Positions 11,305-24,900 are shown, counted from the first letter of the stretch. The stretch: 64,000 nucleotides of DNA from Trichoplax sp. H2 (GCA_003344405.1 NOWV01000049.1:186001-250000); one strand, 5' to 3'. The notes: generated from the letters alone by a model not told the origin. Numbers and translations are program-made.

Positions 11305-14300
11305 TCACTTGGGTTATCTTGATCCAATTGTTGTCAACGATATATTTGAATACCGATAGCTACTCGATATAGTATTGCTCAATCATTCTATTTATTCTAT
11401 TTGAAGATTAGTGTATCATCTTCTCTAATATTGATAAAGATTCGACAAAAAATTTAGTAATGACCCTGTAATTGCTACTTTGTGGCTACATTTAAGATAG
11501 AGTTCACCTATTAATCATTGAATTAGACGTGCAATTAAAACGATAATTGGTGTTTTTCGCTTTGCTAACATTAAATCTATATTAAAGAATGGTGACAGGC
11601 CTATCACACTAGTTAGCAGTAATCGTGTATTAGTTTAACGATCTCTATTCATAATATATATTGGCATGGCAATTGTTTAATTATAATCATGCCGAATAAA
11701 AGCCCAAAAATAAGTTTTTATTTACTCACGTGAGCTCAAGACGGTAGTGATATCCGAGTTATTTAATTAATATTGCATGGATAGCGAATGAATAATTAAT
11801 TTCGGCGTGCCTTTGTTTTATATTAATCTGTCTGTTATTGAGGCCATAATCTGTTACAATATGAATACAAGTTCTATGATAATACGTATGCATATCGACT
11901 ATTGTAGTCATTGATTCAGTTATGAATCGATTGTAGATTAATCTCTAAGAGCGCTACTAGAATTAAAATAGGCGTTGGCATAGGAATTATTATGACTCAG
12001 TTAAGGTTATGAACTTTGCATAATTGGTTTCTGTTGATTTCTATCTATCTATTACGTAATTGTTCAATTGGATGGTCAATTTAATGTACTGCACTATATT
12101 TTTTAGTACTGAGTAACTAAAAATAGCAAAGCTCTTCAGATTTAGGAGATGCGGCTGATTTAATCAAATAAACTCGCGTATTAAGCTCCACTGATGTTAT
12201 GACGTATTAAATGAATCTCAATTATGTGGCAATAACACACATACTTATTTCCAGAACTCATACTTTCGATCATTTTATTACTACCGTTTATGAAAATATA
12301 CTATTGAATTGTCATGTCGATAATATGTAGTTCATAGTAAAGGATAGCAGCAAAATGATTGAATCAATTGAAATACAAAGGGTTTGAACGTTATTAACAA
12401 GAATATGGCTTGTACTATTTTTATATACGCCAAAAAAACTGTAATCAATTATCTATTTCTACTTAAAGCTGGAAGTTTCTACGAAATCTTGATTAAAATA
12501 AGCTTTTTTACCTCATTGATCACTTACTGAAATAGTTGCCTGAATACTATGTACTAGTGTAGCCCTATACAGCAGTTTAGAAGCTTACATATAGTTAAAT
12601 ATGAACAATATTGTTAGAATAGAAACCGTGATTGAATATGATTATTGTAAATAGTGCTAAAATGGTCATATTTTTAACCGTTTCTTGCGATGTAAATTTT
12701 ACATTCGTAATCGTTTATTATTGGATTGACAGGCTATTTAGTGAGCAAGCATTTTAAATTTCTATGGTCTGGTACAAATATAATTAGCGACTAGAGTTAC
12801 AGATGATCAAGTGCTGTTTTCACATGAAAATATTCTTAACATTGATACGATTAGCTGTCAATGGTCAGTTATATTTAAATTAATAGCTGTTATAGTGGCT
12901 GTTTACATATAAATCTAGCTACATACGCTTTCACAAATAACTACATTATCGAGTATCCATTCCTTTTGTCCACATTATACGAGCTATAAAATAAGGGGCG
13001 TACTGTATTATTTGTGCGTATTCACACATATTAATGATAGCACATCTATTTAAATGAAAAGACTTATTTATTTTTTTGATAAAATTTAAACTATATTTTA
13101 AATAAAATTAATTTGAGCACCTGTTACTAATTAGCATTCAATTAAAACTGTCTAATATTTAATAACATGCATTTAGTTTTTTGAGGCATATAATTCTCCA
13201 TGCGCGAGAAATTAAACTGAGTAACCTCTTACAGTTTAGTATGCTAGCATTTATCAGCAATTAGCAATAATTAATCATTCGGATAGATCAGATATTTATA
13301 ATAATCGAAAAATGTCTTACGCCATTGTAGTTGATAACATTATTAAGCTATATACGAGTATGTAATTCATGTGTACTAGCTACGATATAACTAAATGTGA
13401 TCTACTGGTACATTTTCTATATGCTTGTGTTAGATAAGTTATTATTGTCAACATGTTAGTAGAAGTAAATTAGATATTGCTTCAAGATAATACCTAATCT
13501 AGGGCTGTTGACGGCAGTAGGTATAGCATCTATATATATGTGAGTAGCGTTGGCGATTGTAATTCAACTATATTGATTTCGGCTTCATGAAATGTGATAC
13601 TATCATGGAATTTCGTTCTCATACCAAGTTCCGTAAGTGTTAAGTGAGCTTGTTCGCAATCTTAATGTTGTAAGCAATTTAAGCAATGTATTTAAACAGC
13701 TATATTTTTTGTTATGATTATTCTTAGTCCTTCTTTTCTAAGATCTGATGTTGTAAGAAGTTCTTCATTGTATGTCAAAGTTTGTTATACTATTACCTTA
13801 GTAACATAATTGTTTGAGAATTTAGTTACAAAATCTGTTATTAATTTCTTTGTGGAACTATACGCCAGTGTACCTAAGTTATATCTATGCGAGTATACTG
13901 TATTGTATCATTGAAAAGATATCCCTACCGCTAATGTAAGATGCTGCTCTGTAGTCTGCTATAGCACTGTCAAGATTAAAGTGGGCTTGTTGTAGGTAAG
14001 CATTGCAAGCAGATCCATCATATCAGAATGTAAAAGATATACGTATACATTAAGATGTGTTTCAATCTACTCACATTGTCCTGTATTCAATGAACATTTT
14101 CGAACTTGGATAATACCTGAATGATTAATGTAGAACAAGATTGACACCGGCTTCTTGGAGTATCTCAAATGATGAGAGGTGATTTTGCATGTAACATAAC
14201 ATCTCGGGAGAAAATAAGTCTTATTTTATTTCAAAGCAATCTTTTCGCACCCCATTAGCAGGGGCTACTCATACAGACTCGTAGTGGATTTCGATTGTGC

Positions 14301-15160
14301 TGTAAGTAACATGTTCTTCAATACAGTATAGGCTTTCATGCTCTTAAATATAGATACTTTTACAGTCTGCTTACACGTCTACTGTACACTAGCTCGCCAT
14401 GTTTCGTTATTTGTAGCACTTACAGCTTTGGCTATTTTCTACAATCATTTGCTACTACTGTACGGTGTATAGACCGGTATGTTAAGACATGCATCAGCTT
14501 AACGTCCTGTCGCTTCGCTGACGGAGATATCATAGTTGATAGGCAGCTGATTAATTATAATACTACACCAAATTCAACAAAGCGTTAATCAGGTTCATGG
14601 TGATACCTATCCGCAAGGCCATTATTATTTATTTATCTATCATTGCGGAATATTCCTCTATAATAACTGATGTAAATAGTAAGATAAGATTGCATCCGTA
14701 TTGGCGTAATGCACGTACGTTGCAAGAATGTAGAGCTGCTATACCCAATCATCAATTTGTAATCATGTAGGAGTTTATATATTTGGGAAACAACTGCAAT
14801 CCATCAGCTTCAGCTTGCATCTTACATGGAGTGTACATTTGCGTCTTGATATATTGGCAGTCCTGTTATGCGACTTGGCTGATAGCATAACGTGTATCAC
14901 AACTATCTCATGCTTGTAGTCTACAATAAAGAATCTATTTGCTAACTCTACTCAACACCTTGGTGTCCATCTCTAATAGCAACTCGATCTGCTTTTGCTT
15001 AAGCATTCAATCCTCCATGACAGAACTACTGCTCAACAGTCAACTTAGTGAGTTTTATATAGACGAAAACTTCAGCTGGTTTATGACGTAATATTACAGT
15101 TTACTATAGTACTGTATGTCTACAGTCGCAAGCTCGGTCAAAAAACTGCTACTGGATTAC
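11305..15160. other. Long intergenic stretch with no supported gene
   Basis: About 3.9 kb of AT-rich sequence with dense stops in all frames and no frame of 60 codons or more. I saw no tRNA-like element, no tandem array and no recognisable mobile element. It lies upstream of the HtrA gene and beyond the 5' end of the membrane-protein gene on the other strand. Confidence 0.6.
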
Positions 15161-15162
15161 TG

Positions 15163-15229
15163 CACTGTACACTGTACACTGTACGGTACTGTACCGTACA
15201 GTATACAGTTCACGCCTACAGTACAGTAT
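15163..15229. repeat. ACTGTACAGT-type palindrome array upstream of HtrA
   Basis: A compact run of CACTGTACACTGTACACTGTAC, then GGTACTGTACCGTACAGTA. It includes the perfect palindrome GGTACTGTACC-like core and lies 140-200 bases before the HtrA start codon. It is the same repeat vocabulary as at 3.8-4.4, 23.9-24.9 and 61.76 kb. Confidence 0.85.
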
Positions 15230-15366
15230 GAATGACCTGCTCGTACAAATGGTATTGTAGAAAAAGGCGATGAGATCATTCATCTAGATCAAATTCTTCA
15301 GAAACAACGCTGCTGAAATTTTACTGTGAATATTGGAAGCAAGTGGAATTGATTGAAAACTAGCTG

Positions 15367-17384
15367 ATGGCAGGAAATCTTACTACATTAGCTCGAGCTA
15401 GCCGTCAATTGACTGCTTTATACGTTAAGCAAACCTTACGTTCCATTCATAAAACGAATTCAAGTACAAGATATGGCCAAGGCATGCGTAATAGCGTTTG
15501 GAAATATTTTCGTAATCCTTGGTTTGCTGCTGTGGCTGTATCCTCAGTTGGCTCTTTAAGTTGGATAGGGTATAAATATATGGTAAAGAAGGATGATTTC
15601 ATTAAAGTAACAAGGGTCTACGCAAAGTCACAAGACAGTGATATCGATAGAGATAATAAAATGCCACGTTCAAAGCAATATAATTTTATTGCGCAAGCTG
15701 TGGAAATGACAGCTCCTACTGTGGTCCATGTTGAAACTGCAGCCACCAATAGGACTATGTTTGGAGATGTTGTTATGCATGGAAGCGGCTCTGGATTTAT
15801 TATTAGTGAAGATGGATTAGTATTAACTAATGCCCATGTTATTGAACGAGCTTACGCTGTTAAAGTCAAACTTTATGACGGTAGTGAACTTGCTGGAGAG
15901 GTGATCGATGTTGATATAGATGCTGATCTCGCTTTGATAAAGCTGAAAACGAAGGTAAATAGATCCTAATCTGATGTAACTACTACATTATTACTACAGT
16001 ATACGTATATAATGATTTGATGTAATGAAATTTCTTCGATAGCTATTAATCAATTTTTTGATAATTCAATCGTTGTAATGCAGTAACAATAAGTTATACG
16101 TACACTGTAAGCGTAAAAAAAGAAAGTACAGCGATATCTTACTGACTTTAAGCATCCTAGTCCTACATAATTATAATTACATAAGTGATCACTTTTATAG
16201 TTCTTTTGTTATACTTCGTTAATCTTAATATAAAATCACTTGTACGGTAAATGGACTGTTGATCATGTCATAGAATGATGATGCATAAAATAAAACTAAT
16301 CCTAATGAGAATCACTTTATACGTGCATATCAATAGAAAAAGTTACCAGCAATGGCACTTGGATCATCTAGTCAACTTCGTCCTGGCGAATGGGTTATTG
16401 CTATGGGCAGTCCACTTAGCTTAACTAACACGATCACAGCAGGAATTGTTAGCACTGTTCACCGTGAAGTTCCTGGTCTGCATAGTGGTATTCAATATAT
16501 TCAAACAGATGCTGCTATAAATGTAAATGATACTAAATGAGACAATAAAATTGTCTCTTTACTGGTTAAAAATTTAGCAATCATATTTACTAGTTACGCC
16601 AGTATGAAGAACCTTAGCTAAACTTTGACTATTTTTGATATTCATCGGTTTTCCTCATAAATTAGTAAATTTTAAATTTTAAAAGAGTAATGGCTGATTA
16701 TATTTATTATCGCATCATTCTTATCATTAGGTGGGAAATTCTGGTGGTCCATTAGTAAATTTGGTATTGCATTTGTCTTTACAATTACGCATTGGATTGA
16801 CCGTTAATTCTAATGTTTATAACTGTGCCTATGTTAGGACGGCGAGGCTATTGGTATTAACACGATGAAAGCTGTAGTTTCTGGCATCTCATTCGCGATA
16901 CCGATTGACGTAGCCAAGGAGTTTCTAAAGAATGCACAATTAAGATCATCAACGAGTAAAACTCGTAGATCTCGAATGGATTACTACATTGGGATTTCAA
17001 TGTTGACTTTGACACCTAGCATCCTAGGAGAAATTCAAGCAAGGACAGATAAACTTGATGATATCACCACTGGAGTATTTTTGCCAAATGTAGCGGCTGG
17101 ATCACCAGCTTATAGGTATAACTAATGGTAGTTTGTTATAGTTCTTTCTAATATATTACAGCAATCAGTTTACAACATCCTATCCTTAATCCTAATTTAT
17201 GTATTTGATCGATATTAGAGCTGGCTTAAGGGGAGGTGATGTCATTACCGAAGTGAATGGAAAATCTGTAAAAGCTAGTAAGGAGATTTATAATATTGTT
17301 AAAGCCGGAGAGGCAATGCAAGTTAAAGTCAGAAGAGGAACAGACGATTTTACGTTTTTTGTTACACCTGAGTCCAAATTTTAA
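15367..17384 (+). CDS. HtrA-family serine protease, mitochondrial (HTRA2/Omi-like)
   Basis: A trypsin-fold serine protease with one PDZ domain, probably in protein quality control in the mitochondrial intermembrane space. Five exons join in phase: 15367-15954, 16337-16522, 16731-16763, 16838-17115, 17219-17384; about 416 residues. The N-terminus is basic and poor in acidic residues, followed by a membrane anchor (about residues 52-70), as in HTRA2. The triad is visible: His157 in LTNAHV, Asp187 in DADLALIKL, and Ser262 in GNSGGPL, the last encoded by the tiny 33-base third exon. GISFAIP follows, then a PDZ domain (about 305-416) with AGLRGGDVITEVNGK. There is no IGFBP or Kazal module, which argues against HTRA1/3/4. 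I do not see an AVPS-like IAP-binding start after the anchor. It converges on GALC, 372 bases away. Confidence 0.94.
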
Positions 17385-17756
17385 GCTAATATCGGCATAG
17401 TGCTATGATTCTTGAAAAATCAGTTTATTTGTTTTAAACAACTTTGTCGTCTTGTAAAAATATATATATAAAATTTTTAAACTTTCAACGTCTATTACTG
17501 ACTCATGAAACTGTAACTAAAGTAGGAAATATAGGAAGTGCCTTTTCATCTCATTACAAAGGGACGCATTGATGAGCTAATGTTGATCGTATCCATAGAT
17601 ATAAAAGTTGGTTTATCATAAATTTTCATGAAGAGATTTAAGTAAATGTTTATAGATAACGAATACAAAGTAAATAAATCTATTATCTATGTATTCACGA
17701 TCGTTATCAGCTTCGGAAATAATTTTGATGAGTATACCTGCAAAGGACTACATTTT

Positions 17757-20700
17757 TTATGAACGCCGTACACTAAAATTATCAAATTGAACCGGGATAA
17801 AAGATTGTGCGCCTATAGCTGCGAAGCCTTCACTATAGCCAACAAAGACATTGTTAAATAGGGGCTTGTGATCAAACGTAGCAGCAGCCATGCCTCCCTA
17901 ATAACATGGATGAAAAGAATTACATAATATGCATTAAGAAATATCTACTGCAAGTTTTTACCGTATGTACCGCATACGCTACGAGTAGCTAAAAAGTTTA
18001 AAATTTTTTCATGAAATACCTTAACAGTTAAAGTGGCAGTATGCCAAGTATTCAGCCCTATGGGTGTCAGCAATTTGCCAGAATGTATTGTAAGAAAGCC
18101 ACCTTATAAAGCAAGTCAACAACGTAATGCTTGAAGAGATTAACCAGTCACTGATTTCGATAATCGATACATTTAAATGATTACAATTTATTGTCACTGT
18201 CGCATAGCTACCTAAGTCTTCACTGAGAGTAAAATAACCATGAATTGTGATCCGCAATACTACTCCCGGTGTAAATGCAATATTGCACCCACCAAAACCA
18301 ATTCTTGCTGCAATTAGAACGCCTTCGCCTTTTTCGATTAGAAAGTCCGTTTGCACTGTGATATCTTTCCTGTTTAAAAAGGCATCAGAATTCGGTATTG
18401 TAATAGTGCTGTTACGTGTAAAAGAAGCAAGGTAGATACAAAGTGCAATACAAGATGACTCACCAGTCTGAGTTACCGATAAGGCTTATTGGCTGTGCAG
18501 CATCTGTACACCATGATATCGGCGAATTAAAAACCATCTATATTTATTTAAAATTATTCGTATTAATAACGATAATAACTTATTTAAAACCAAATTATTT
18601 CAAATAGATATTGATAGCAATAATAAGCAAGAATACTCATCAAATACCTGTCGCATAACACGTCCATGCTTCGGCGTATTGCTATTGTGTATTTCAAATA
18701 CACCGGTTTGATCAGCAAAATATTTGGCTTCGCTAGCTATTTGATAATCTATTAATCATCAATCAATCAATTAAATCAAGTAGCAGTGGATCCTTTGGCA
18801 TATCTGTCAATTTAGTTGCCCATTTGCAAGTAAGAGAGTACTGTACATCACATATCTACTTACTATCAAAGTCATCATGATAAGGCAGCGGAAATTCTTG
18901 CCCTGCTGGAGGATTGGGATAGTGGCCTTTTCTTTGGCCAGCAGTATTAGTAATCGTATACGTACAATCTACATCGATCTTCAGTTCTATCACATTATTA
19001 ACTACCTAAAAATTTCAATAAATACAAATATCATTTTAAATATAATAAAACAAAAGATGAGGCAATATTGGAATTCTATCTCTTACTGGAATTGTTCCAA
19101 TTCTTTCGAACAAAGATGAAGGTCCGTTAAATTTTAAACAAGTACGCCACAATGTTACTTTATCAACCTGAGATAATTATAATTTAAAGTAAAATTCGCT
19201 TAATAACGGTAGTATAATGCCTAATTTGAATTGATAATAAAGAACCGTACCAAATTTTTCAGAGATCCTTGCAATCGAAATAACGCAACCTGATTAGTAA
19301 TCGTGTACTGTGGGAGAGGAGGTCGAATGCATTGAGAATGTTCATGAGACATTGCTTCAATGACAATCGCGAACTTTTTTTTAGTAGGATCGATAAACGT
19401 AACAAAACTGCCGTTCTTCTCTAAATGTCCAGATCCAAATCCTCGTTTCAAATAAAACCAACCAGGAAAAGCAAACTGTGTCGTATGAGCTAATATAATA
19501 ATAGTTCGGTTTTAGCCTTAAAATTTCTAGCGTAATACGATTGATTTCACTTTTGTACCTGCTAGCCAAATTGGGCTTGCGACTTCGTAATGCCCAGACC
19601 ATGGTTCATTTGCAGTCATCAAGCCATCATTTGGATACGGTAGCCCATTGTAATAACTGGCAACAAGATTCCATGCTATTGTACTATCCAATCCGTAAAG
19701 TTCATATTTATTAATAACGGGCCTATTTAAAGCTGTTTAATATCTACAGTTTTCAACATAAGTTTAGGCACGAAAAATGTACCTTGACATATTTCCATTG
19801 ACATAGTTTTGGTTAATTATCTAAGGAAAGTAAAATCACAATTTTATGTAATTAGTAAAATTGTATCTGTGCGCCCAGTAAGTTAAACTAGAGGAGCAGT
19901 ACCATATACATCAATTATAATTAAACTTTCGAACCCTAGCAAAGCATCCTCCACCGATTTTGTTATCAGTAGTACTGTAATCTTCTGACGCCCAAAGAGG
20001 TTTACCAGTTGCCGAAGCTTCCTTAGGTGACATTGTGCCCGGATAGTGAGCTCTGTGAAATTCAAACGTCCATATATGATTGAATAAAATCAGGTATTGC
20101 CATCATAATATAAGAAAACATTTAATAACTGAATACAAATAGTATTTCGGATTTAAGATCTATCTGATACTATCACTAGAAAAATTTCATTTTCCGTAAC
20201 ATAATTTTTGATGAATTGCTAAGAATAAAATTTTACAATTTATTTATAATAAATCCTTTACCCTATTATATCAACTACAGCTGCTAGTTCGGGATCATTT
20301 TGGATTGCTGATGCTATATCATTCCAATGATTATCTGCTGCGACAATTTTAGTTTTTTCCAAACCATTTTCATTTAGAGTTTTTCTTAATTCCTAGAGTA
20401 TAATCATGTCATAATTGATGTTAACATCTTGTACTGTATCTTGTAATCTATCCTATAATGTAGAAAAACATTCAAACTACTCCATAATAAGCCAATAGTC
20501 ATCCTTGAAAAGCATGCGGCATATCAATTACCTTTATATAATTGCTATTAAATGGCCTCTCGTTCCAAATCTAGTGGCATAATGAGCAAAAGAAAATGAC
20601 TTAGACATGTATTTTATAGGAAACATTACAATTAGATTTTACTGGATTATAAAATTAATTAAAAATTTTCAAATTGTACGCATATCTAGTTATTTGCTAT

Positions 20701-22553
20701 TTCTTACCCCAACATAATCAATCGTCAGGTTATAATACTTTTTTGCACCCATGAGCCATTTGGTAATGTATTTTGCTGTAATAAGGGGATATTTGTAGGG
20801 ATCTTGAGTACCTTTCCCAACCTGAATATTGCAATAGAAATATTAAGTGGTTGTAATATAGGTATAAAATGTGTGCAGATGATATTTTTTCTACCCATCC
20901 AGGAAAAGCCCACGGTAGACCATACAGTTTGATATTAGGATTTCTCTACATGACAGCAAGAGCAATGTTTTATTTTATAAATATGCCTTTTTATTTTATT
21001 ATCAGCTGTGTAAATATGGAGAAAATAATGGATAATTTTAAAAACTTATAAAGCTACCATGTGCTAATTATATCTATTCGTAGCTGATAATGAAATTGTT
21101 TTACGTCTAAAATTACATTACAATATGCGTATAACCTTTTTCGCTTGCACCATTAAGTACCATTCATATCCTCGTTGATAATTTTCATCATCTTCTGAAT
21201 GCATATGCGACGGTTCTGTTCCATCTTCATAATATGAGTATAGAATGAAAATAAATTTAGTTAAGCTAGTGCAGCACAGATCTTATCTAGTACAGCATTG
21301 TATGTATTGGATATCTTTCTCGTTTGTTACTTTATCAGGACAGTATTGATATTATAAGGCTTGTCGAAAAATACCGCATGGTGAATCTAAGGTCGCTATC
21401 ATTAATTTATTGTTTAAAACAATTCAGGAAGTTATCAGTTTTATTTCATTTAAGTAGCGAAGAGTATCTTTTAAAACTGATTGATCTATATACGTCCTAT
21501 CGATAGTATAACTGCGTTCGATTAAGAAAATCATTTCATTATTTCGTAGACAATCTATTTGGTAAACATACGCTACCGCTATTCTATGGTATCCTTTATC
21601 TTAAGTCAACATTGTACAGCTATACATGTACTGTAAGCATTTTTATTGCACATTACTGCATAATATTACCCGTGCTTTGCCCATCTCCTCCAATTTCTAC
21701 CTTAAAGGTATGCAACGAAGCGCCAAAGTTTGGCTGTAAGGAAAGAAGAATGATATTTACTATACGGACGAATTGAGCTAGCGTGAATTTGGAAATACTT
21801 GCAACAAGCAGTTAAAATATGAAAGAAATGGCGTAGAATCTCAAAGTACGTTACAACATTTGTGAATCATTAATCGCACGACTGCATAATACACCTCCAA
21901 GTGTCCGACAGATACAGTAACAATTATTACGACTGAGATTAAAGTATACAACGTCATTGACCATTGATGTACTGCTTCCATAGTGTCATTACCTTAAACA
22001 AATAATCTAGAATTTGTTCTCGTTGACTTTGGGGGTAATTAACCAGTAGACGAGATGTTGCCTTGACAAAAGTAATAGAGCAGTTTATATTTTAATATTT
22101 CATGAATTAGTGCCTCGTTGTGGATGAGAAAAAAAAATATCAAGCTTATAACTTTACGAAGATGTGTACTAGAAAGCTAGTTTATGTCTAGTTTATATCT
22201 TGCTGAGTAGAAGCATAGTCAATGATCAAGGTTGAATCAGTGAAATTTTCTTATAAACATATCTATGTTTTACATGTCATTGCCTCTTTCAATCTTACGA
22301 AATTCAATTACTATCCATTTTAATATATCGATGCATCGCTTGATCAACAAGTCAGATTGAACTGAAAAAAGATAGATTGTTGTTCATCATAATAGCAACT
22401 TACACCTCCACCACTGATAGCTCCAATTCCATCAAATACTGGGCCTAGCCCAACACTATCATCGATAGGGTAGTCATGACCATTTGCTCTGAGATGAGAA
22501 AAAATAGCCACGATAAGCCAGGTTATGGCTCGAGATCGATGGATTGCTCCCAT
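17757..22553 (-). CDS. GALC: Galactosylceramidase (galactocerebrosidase), complete
   Basis: Lysosomal glycoside hydrolase (GH59) removing galactose from galactosylceramide and psychosine. Eighteen exons, 5' to 3': 22404-22553, 21993-22061, 21670-21733, 21136-21224, 20895-20945, 20708-20821, 20532-20570, 20262-20392, 19935-20052, 19559-19732, 19251-19489, 19087-19167, 18864-19005, 18648-18748, 18464-18537, 18212-18369, 18020-18102, 17757-17897. About 672 residues against 685 in human. It starts with a signal-peptide-like segment ([12 protein letters not shown]), then [12 protein letters not shown]. The acid/base Glu183 is in IWNER and the nucleophile Glu259 in ASEDYS, one residue off the human positions 182 and 258. 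[44 protein letters not shown] and a lectin-like tail ending [11 protein letters not shown] follow. All junctions are in phase except exon 9 to exon 10. Confidence 0.96.
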
Positions 22554-22661
22554 TCTACAGGGCGCACTTTTGTGTAATAGCGATCCAGTGAATTGGCAAC
22601 TTGATTATGCACCACAATACACAATACAGTGTAGCTCGCAAGTTGAAGAGTATGTACTGTA

Positions 22662-23604
22662 CCTATCATCAGATATAGAGCAATCACAGCTTCATTAGCC
22701 TGTTGATGATTCATTCTAATTTCCCGAAATAAAAATGGATCCGCCTTACGCTGTAGCCGGCAAAGGTTAATTGATTTGTTGACGTTCTACTACGCCTACT
22801 ATCCAATGTCTGAGCCAGAGAAATCACGTTATCCTATCAAGAGTAGCCTACCTACCATCAGATATAGAGCAATCACAGCTTCATTAGCCTGTTGATGATT
22901 GATTCTAATTTCACGAAATAAAAATGGATCCGCCTTACGCTGTAGCCGGCAAAGGTTAATTGATTTGTTGACGTTCTGCTACGCCTACTATCCAATATCT
23001 GAGCCAGAGAAATCACGTTATCCTATCAAGAGTAGCCTACCTACCATCAGATATAGAGCAATCACAGCTTCATTAGCCTGTTGATGATTGATTCTAATTT
23101 CACGAAATAAAAATGGATCCGCCTTACGCTGTAGCCGGCAAAGGTTAATTGATTTGTTGACGTTCTGCTACGCCTACTATCCAATATCTGAGCCAGAGAA
23201 ATCACGTTATCCTATCAAGAGTAGCCTACCTACCATCAGATATAGAGCAATCACAGCTTCATTAGCCTGTTGATGATTGATTCTAGATTCCATGAAATAA
23301 ACATGGATCCGCCTTACACTGTAGCCGGCAAAGGTTAATTGATTTGTTGACGTTCTGCTACGCCTACTATCCAATGTCTGAGCCAGAGAAGTCACGTTAT
23401 CCTATCAAGAGTAGCCTACCTACCATCAGATATAGAGCAATCACAGCTTCATTAGCCTGTTGATGATTGATTCTAGATTCCATGAAATAAACATGGATCC
23501 GCCTTACACTGTAGCCGGCAAAGGTTAATTGATTTGTTGACGTTCTACTACGCCTACTATCCAATGTCTGAGCTAGAGAAATCACGCTATCCTATCAAGC
23601 CTAT
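22662..23604. repeat. 189-bp tandem satellite, five copies
   Basis: The landmark AGATATAGAGCAATCACAGC recurs at 22671, 22860, 23049, 23238 and 23428, giving a period of 189-190 bases. Copies two and three look nearly identical; the first and the last two differ by scattered changes. Because 189 is a multiple of three, matching 60-codon frames recur in each unit on both strands, but every unit has its own stop. I read it as non-coding satellite. It begins about 110 bases upstream of the GALC start codon. Confidence 0.95.
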
Positions 23605-23879
23605 CTTGACTAATCTTGACTAACCTTGGCAACATCAGCATTGCATGGATTGAAGGAGGGTGTGTTGATGAAAACTATTGGACGAAGATGGATCAATACT
23701 CACTTCCGGTCTACAGTCGAGTGGATTGATTAAGGCTAAGGTAAATCAAGTCGAATATTAAGTCGTTTTCAAACACTTGATCGTTGCTCATACTCATACT
23801 GTTACAGTACCGTATTCCGCCCGGATGTGTTCTTTGTCAGGAATACAGACGGAAGAGACGTTCTCGGACGGACGGTAAA

Positions 23880-24900
23880 CGCTGTACAGTGTGTAGTGTA
23901 CAGTACAGTACACTACAAAAAGGACTCCAATATTAATACTACTGTACAGTATGTCTAAGATATTTCAGCCGATAAATTTTAACTAGCAAAATCAAGGAAT
24001 CCCTTTATTCTGCACAAATTATACATCAATTGATGTATTATTTGTTCACTTTCCGAAATTTATTTGTTTTTGGATGTTAAAATTTATCGGCTGAAATATC
24101 TTAGACATACTGTACACTGTACTGTACAGTGCTTCATTTTTATAACTTGTCCATGTAAAACAGATGTCGTCAGCTTAGGCTTTGTCGAGAGTATAACACT
24201 AGGAAATAGTACGACATTGATTTTACACACTTTTGTCGATGTATTGTACTGTCTGCACGTCTTTACCATTTGGAAAATTTCAATACGGTAGTAACTGGTA
24301 CCGAGTACTGTATAGTGTACAGTATATCAGTGAAAGGAACGGAAAGAGAGTGCGTAGTTAATCGCAGACGGGAACGCGCTTGCGTACGTGTATACTGTAC
24401 AGTATAACAGTGTATCAGTGTACAGTATGACAATAATGACATACTGTACTGTATATCCCGATCGCTGTACTGTACACTGTACACTGTGCAGGATGGTCGA
24501 TTCTTCCTGTACTACAGTACATACTGTACTGTACAGTACTGTACTGTACTGTACAGTACGGTGAGTACAGTAGTACAGATCACTCTGGGAGTACAGTACT
24601 GTACTGTACAGTATCACGCCATACTGTACAGTACAGTACAGTAGTGTACAGTACGGTACAGTTACATTACTGTACTATGTACTGTAAAGTGTACAGTACA
24701 GTACTGTACACAATATTGACTGCTCTACAGTACTGTACAGTACTGTACTGTAGTGTACTGTACTGTACTATACAGTACGTGTACAGTAAAGTAAATCAGT
24801 GAAAGGAACGGATAGAGAGTGCGTAGTTGCTCTCAGACGGTAACATGCGCTTGCGTACAGTACAGGACACAATATTGACTACCGTACAGTACAGTAGACA
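23880..24900. repeat. Dense field of ACTGTACAGT palindromes between GALC and PRC1
   Basis: About 1 kb where GTACAGTAC, TACTGTACTGTAC and TGTACACTGTAC overlap almost continuously, densest at 24510-24790. Embedded unique pieces are themselves duplicated: ATCAGTGAAAGGAACGGA occurs at 24326 and 24795, each followed by related sequence of some 70 bases, and CACAATATTGACT occurs near 24708 and 24872. No open frame here looks coding. Confidence 0.9.
23943..24116. repeat. Perfect 41-bp inverted repeat with 92-base spacer
   Basis: The left arm 23943-23983 is the exact reverse complement of the right arm 24076-24116; pairing stops at both ends. The arm contains GTCTAAGATATTTCAGCC and begins in the palindrome motif. 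The spacer carries an 18-base perfect palindrome, ATACATCAATTGATGTAT, at 24021-24038. It could be a foldback/MITE-like element or the template of a long RNA hairpin. I see no coding content. Confidence 0.93.

Noticed and set aside
18021-18435. Long frames on both strands over the GALC 3' exons
   Set aside because: They read across introns or antisense to GALC exons 16 and 17, which fit the family in phase.
22899-23395. Identical 61-codon frames repeated on the plus strand and similar ones on the minus strand
   Set aside because: They arise from the 189-bp satellite, whose period is a multiple of three. Each copy has its own stop and no splice support.
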